DNA of 64,000 nucleotides, from the NCBI GenBank assembly GCA_965224095.1, contig OZ245039.1, forward strand, positions 868,001 to 932,000, given 5' to 3'. Shown piece after piece: positions 61,897-64,000 of the stretch. The notes beneath the pieces were generated by a model. The model was not told the DNA's origin. It saw only the letters and a program-made list of their open reading frames with translations, and made no database searches. Position 1 is the stretch's first letter. Each line of letters starts with the position of its first letter. The DNA is from JBPEWY01 sp965224095 (GTDB lineage Bacteria > Bacteroidota > Bacteroidia > Flavobacteriales > Flavobacteriaceae). Made by a program: the position numbers and the translations under genes.

Positions 61897-63630
61897 ATGA
61901 ATAAAACCATTAATATAAATTTAGCGAATACGTTTTTTCACATAGATGAACATGCGTATAACAAATTACAACGCTATCTGGATGCAATACGAAGATCCTT
62001 TACCAATTCGCAGGGCAGGGATGAAATTATTGCCGACATTGAAGCGCGTATTGCAGAGCTGTTCACCGAACGCATGCAACACGATCGTCAGGTGATATCT
62101 ACCAAAGAGGTAGATGAAGTTATTACCATTATGGGGCAACCTGAAGATTATTTACTGGATGAGGAGATCTTTGACGATCAGCCTACTTCAAAGTCCTCCC
62201 GATCTAAAACCCGATCCGGAAAAAAATTATACCGCGATATCGATAATAAATATATTGGCGGTGTTTGTTCGGGCCTGGGGCATTATCTGGGAATCGACGT
62301 GGTTTGGGTACGATTGTTATTCATTCTATTCGGAATTTTCTCCGGCTTTGGTATCGTAGCCTATATCCTCTTTTGGATATTGGCTCCGGAAGCCGTTACT
62401 ACTTCTCAAAAACTGGATATGACCGGAGAACCGGTTAATATCAGCAATATAGAGCGGAAAGTAAAAGAGGGTTTTGACGATGTTGCCGATAAGGTAAAGA
62501 GTGTAGATTATGAAAAGGTGGGAAATAAGGTAAAATCCAGTTCCAAGACCTTTTTCGATACCATAGGCGATATCATTATGTTTTTCTTTAAAGTCTTTGC
62601 CAAGTTCGTAGGAATCTTATTCCTGATAATAGGAGCTTCGGTACTTATAGGACTCTTTATAGGATTGTTTACCGTGGGAGCCGTTGATCTGTTTCACATT
62701 CCGGGAATTGATTTTGTAGATTTGGTAAATACCTCGGGAGCGCCTATATGGATAGTATCGGTTCTTCTTTTCTTTGCCGTAGGAATTCCGTTTTTCTTTT
62801 TGTTCCTTCTCGGACTTAAGATCCTGGTTAATAATCTGAAACCGCTGGGAAGTATTGCGAGGTATTCTCTGTTGGCTATCTGGCTGCTCTCGGTTGTATC
62901 TCTGATTGTATTAGGCGCACGTCAGGCCTCGGAGCACGCCTATACCGGAAGTGTTTCCGTAACGGAATCGCTCGCCCTGAACGCAACCGATACCCTACAC
63001 ATAAAGATGAACGAACATTCCCTGGAAGACTATCGATACCACAGAGATTTTGGAATCAATATTATTCTCGACGACAATAATAACGAAAGCCTGTATCTTA
63101 AAGATATCCGCTTTAATATAGAAGCTTCCGAAGACTCTCTGGCTCATATTAAACTGAGAAAAGATGCTAACGGAAGTAATTTAAAAGAAGCCAAAATGCG
63201 CGCTGAGGGGATCACCTATAATTATCGTACTCAGGGAGGTACTTTGATTCTCGATGATTTCCTGACTACCGATATCAAAAACAAATTCAGAGATCAGGAA
63301 GTAACTGCCACTTTATATATCCCGGCGGGAACCGTAGTTTCCTTTGACGATTCGGCATACGGCTATGCTGGAAGAAGAATTGATAACGACCGGGGATATT
63401 ACAGAAGCGGTGTTATCGATCATCTTTGGAAAATGGGAGACGACGGAGAATTAAAATGTTTGGATTGTCCGGAAGAAACCCATGAAGATTGGAATGAGGA
63501 TGAAGATACTTCAGGTCATATTAAAATGAACTCGGAAGGGCTGGATATCGACTTGAAAAATGAAGATGGAGAAAGCTTTGAAATGAAAATAGACGAAGAC
63601 GGAGTTAAAATAAAAACAGATCAGAATTAA
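61897..63630 (+). CDS. PspC domain envelope-stress-type membrane protein
   Basis: 577 residues. Residues 1-95 form a soluble helical region with INLANTFFHIDEHAYNKL; residues about 108-167 are the PspC domain (YIGGVCSGLGHYLGID then one membrane helix). Three further membrane helices lie at about 225-250, 285-310 and 325-345, and the C-terminal 220 residues form a beta-rich domain outside the cytoplasm, ending in an acidic Asp/Glu tail. PspC-type proteins sense or stabilise the inner membrane under stress. Six bases after padR. Confidence 0.92.
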   Translation: MNKTININLANTFFHIDEHAYNKLQRYLDAIRRSFTNSQGRDEIIADIEARIAELFTERMQHDRQVISTKEVDEVITIMGQPEDYLLDEEIFDDQPTSKSSRSKTRSGKKLYRDIDNKYIGGVCSGLGHYLGIDVVWVRLLFILFGIFSGFGIVAYILFWILAPEAVTTSQKLDMTGEPVNISNIERKVKEGFDDVADKVKSVDYEKVGNKVKSSSKTFFDTIGDIIMFFFKVFAKFVGILFLIIGASVLIGLFIGLFTVGAVDLFHIPGIDFVDLVNTSGAPIWIVSVLLFFAVGIPFFFLFLLGLKILVNNLKPLGSIARYSLLAIWLLSVVSLIVLGARQASEHAYTGSVSVTESLALNATDTLHIKMNEHSLEDYRYHRDFGINIILDDNNNESLYLKDIRFNIEASEDSLAHIKLRKDANGSNLKEAKMRAEGITYNYRTQGGTLILDDFLTTDIKNKFRDQEVTATLYIPAGTVVSFDDSAYGYAGRRIDNDRGYYRSGVIDHLWKMGDDGELKCLDCPEETHEDWNEDEDTSGHIKMNSEGLDIDLKNEDGESFEMKIDEDGVKIKTDQN

Positions 63631-63666
63631 TTAAAACTAATCATCAATCATTATAAAACTAACATC

Positions 63667-64000
63667 ATGACCACTATAGTAAAAATTTTAATCGCCCTGG
63701 TAATGTCGCTTTTTTTTACTTCCTGTATGTTTGACATCGAAATAGGAAATGGAAAAAAAGGAAATGGCAATGTAGTCACCGAAGAACGAAATTCGCGTGA
63801 ATCCTTTACGGAAGTAGAAGCTTCGGAAGGACTGGATGTATATGTAATTCAGGACGACCGTACGGAAATACGTGTTGAAGCCGATGAAAATGTAATCGAT
63901 ATGATTCGAACCGATATCAGAAACGGTGTTTTAGTAATACATACCGATGAGCGTATTGGCAGAGCCACCAAAAATATCTATGTAAGCGTTCCTGAAATTA
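63667..64000 (+). CDS. Head-GIN (DUF2807) lipoprotein, partial at window end
   Basis: Visible as 111 codons from the ATG at 63667 to the right edge. Signal peptide with lipobox FTSC (Cys20), a Gly/Lys linker, and the start of a GIN domain (SFTEVEASEGLDVYVIQDD, TEIRVEADENVIDMI, IYVSVPEI). Fourth gene of the PadR operon. Same family as the protein at 30566 but lipid-anchored. Confidence 0.88.
   Translation, partial: MTTIVKILIALVMSLFFTSCMFDIEIGNGKKGNGNVVTEERNSRESFTEVEASEGLDVYVIQDDRTEIRVEADENVIDMIRTDIRNGVLVIHTDERIGRATKNIYVSVPEI

Overview
The window looks like a core chromosomal segment of a member of the Bacteroidota, most likely a marine-type Flavobacteriaceae. The evidence is a PorQ subunit of the type IX secretion system, several Bacteroidota-restricted families (DUF3822, DUF5916, DUF6252, PorT-like outer membrane barrels, head-GIN proteins), start codons without obvious Shine-Dalgarno sequences, and at least fifteen boxes of the form TAnnTTTG, the -7 element of Bacteroidota sigma factors. 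The DnaX protein also lacks the usual four-cysteine zinc module. I see no insertion sequence, prophage, CRISPR array, rRNA or tRNA. The region reads as ordinary conserved chromosome rather than an accessory island.

Layout. 0-9 kb: partial DUF4126 gene, Lrp-type regulator, DinB-like protein, large secreted DUF5916 protein, a RecD/Dda-like helicase, then a small anchored protein-DUF3822-RsmD operon and the RNase P RNA (minus strand). 9-12 kb: dnaX, DUF1697, miaE. 12-19 kb: a long minus-strand block for pyrimidine control (pyrR-pyrB), a STAS-like protein, RNase Z, PdxH, SixA, and polyphosphate synthesis and breakdown (ppk1-ppx). 19-28 kb: phosphoethanolamine-transferase-like membrane enzyme, rpsA, a BON-LysM protein, cmk, porQ, lon. 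28-31 kb: an ECF sigma factor, a membrane-anchored putative anti-sigma factor and two secreted beta-repeat proteins in one operon. 31-42 kb: lipoproteins, transporter, M48 protease, hydrolase, msrB, lpdA, aroQ, two PorT-like barrels, xerD, YhhN. 42-48 kb: NDH-2, a second ECF sigma factor with a membrane partner, PlsC-like acyltransferase, a frameshifted NUDIX CoA pyrophosphatase gene, a cyclophilin lipoprotein, a TRIC-type channel. 48-55 kb: RDD gene divergent from a tightly packed SpoIIM-membrane protein-DUF4129-DUF4350-MoxR-DUF805-DUF58 operon. 55-61 kb: DUF2141, the divergent dps-oxyR pair, PBP4-type carboxypeptidase, AIM24-like protein, small lipoproteins. 61-64 kb: DUF4870-PadR-PspC-GIN operon, cut by the window edge.

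The most notable observations are: (i) a one-base frameshift in the NUDIX gene at a run of four T (A on the coding strand), next to a cyclophilin gene whose start codon lies only 3 bp from the divergent NUDIX start; (ii) two independent envelope-stress-like operons, one sigma/anti-sigma-driven and one PadR-driven, each ending in head-GIN proteins; (iii) the eight-gene SpoIIM/MoxR/DUF58 cluster with a DUF805 gene inserted; (iv) a pilin-like small protein paired with DUF3822; and (v) ECF sigma genes that can only start at TTG. No clearly unprecedented system stands out.
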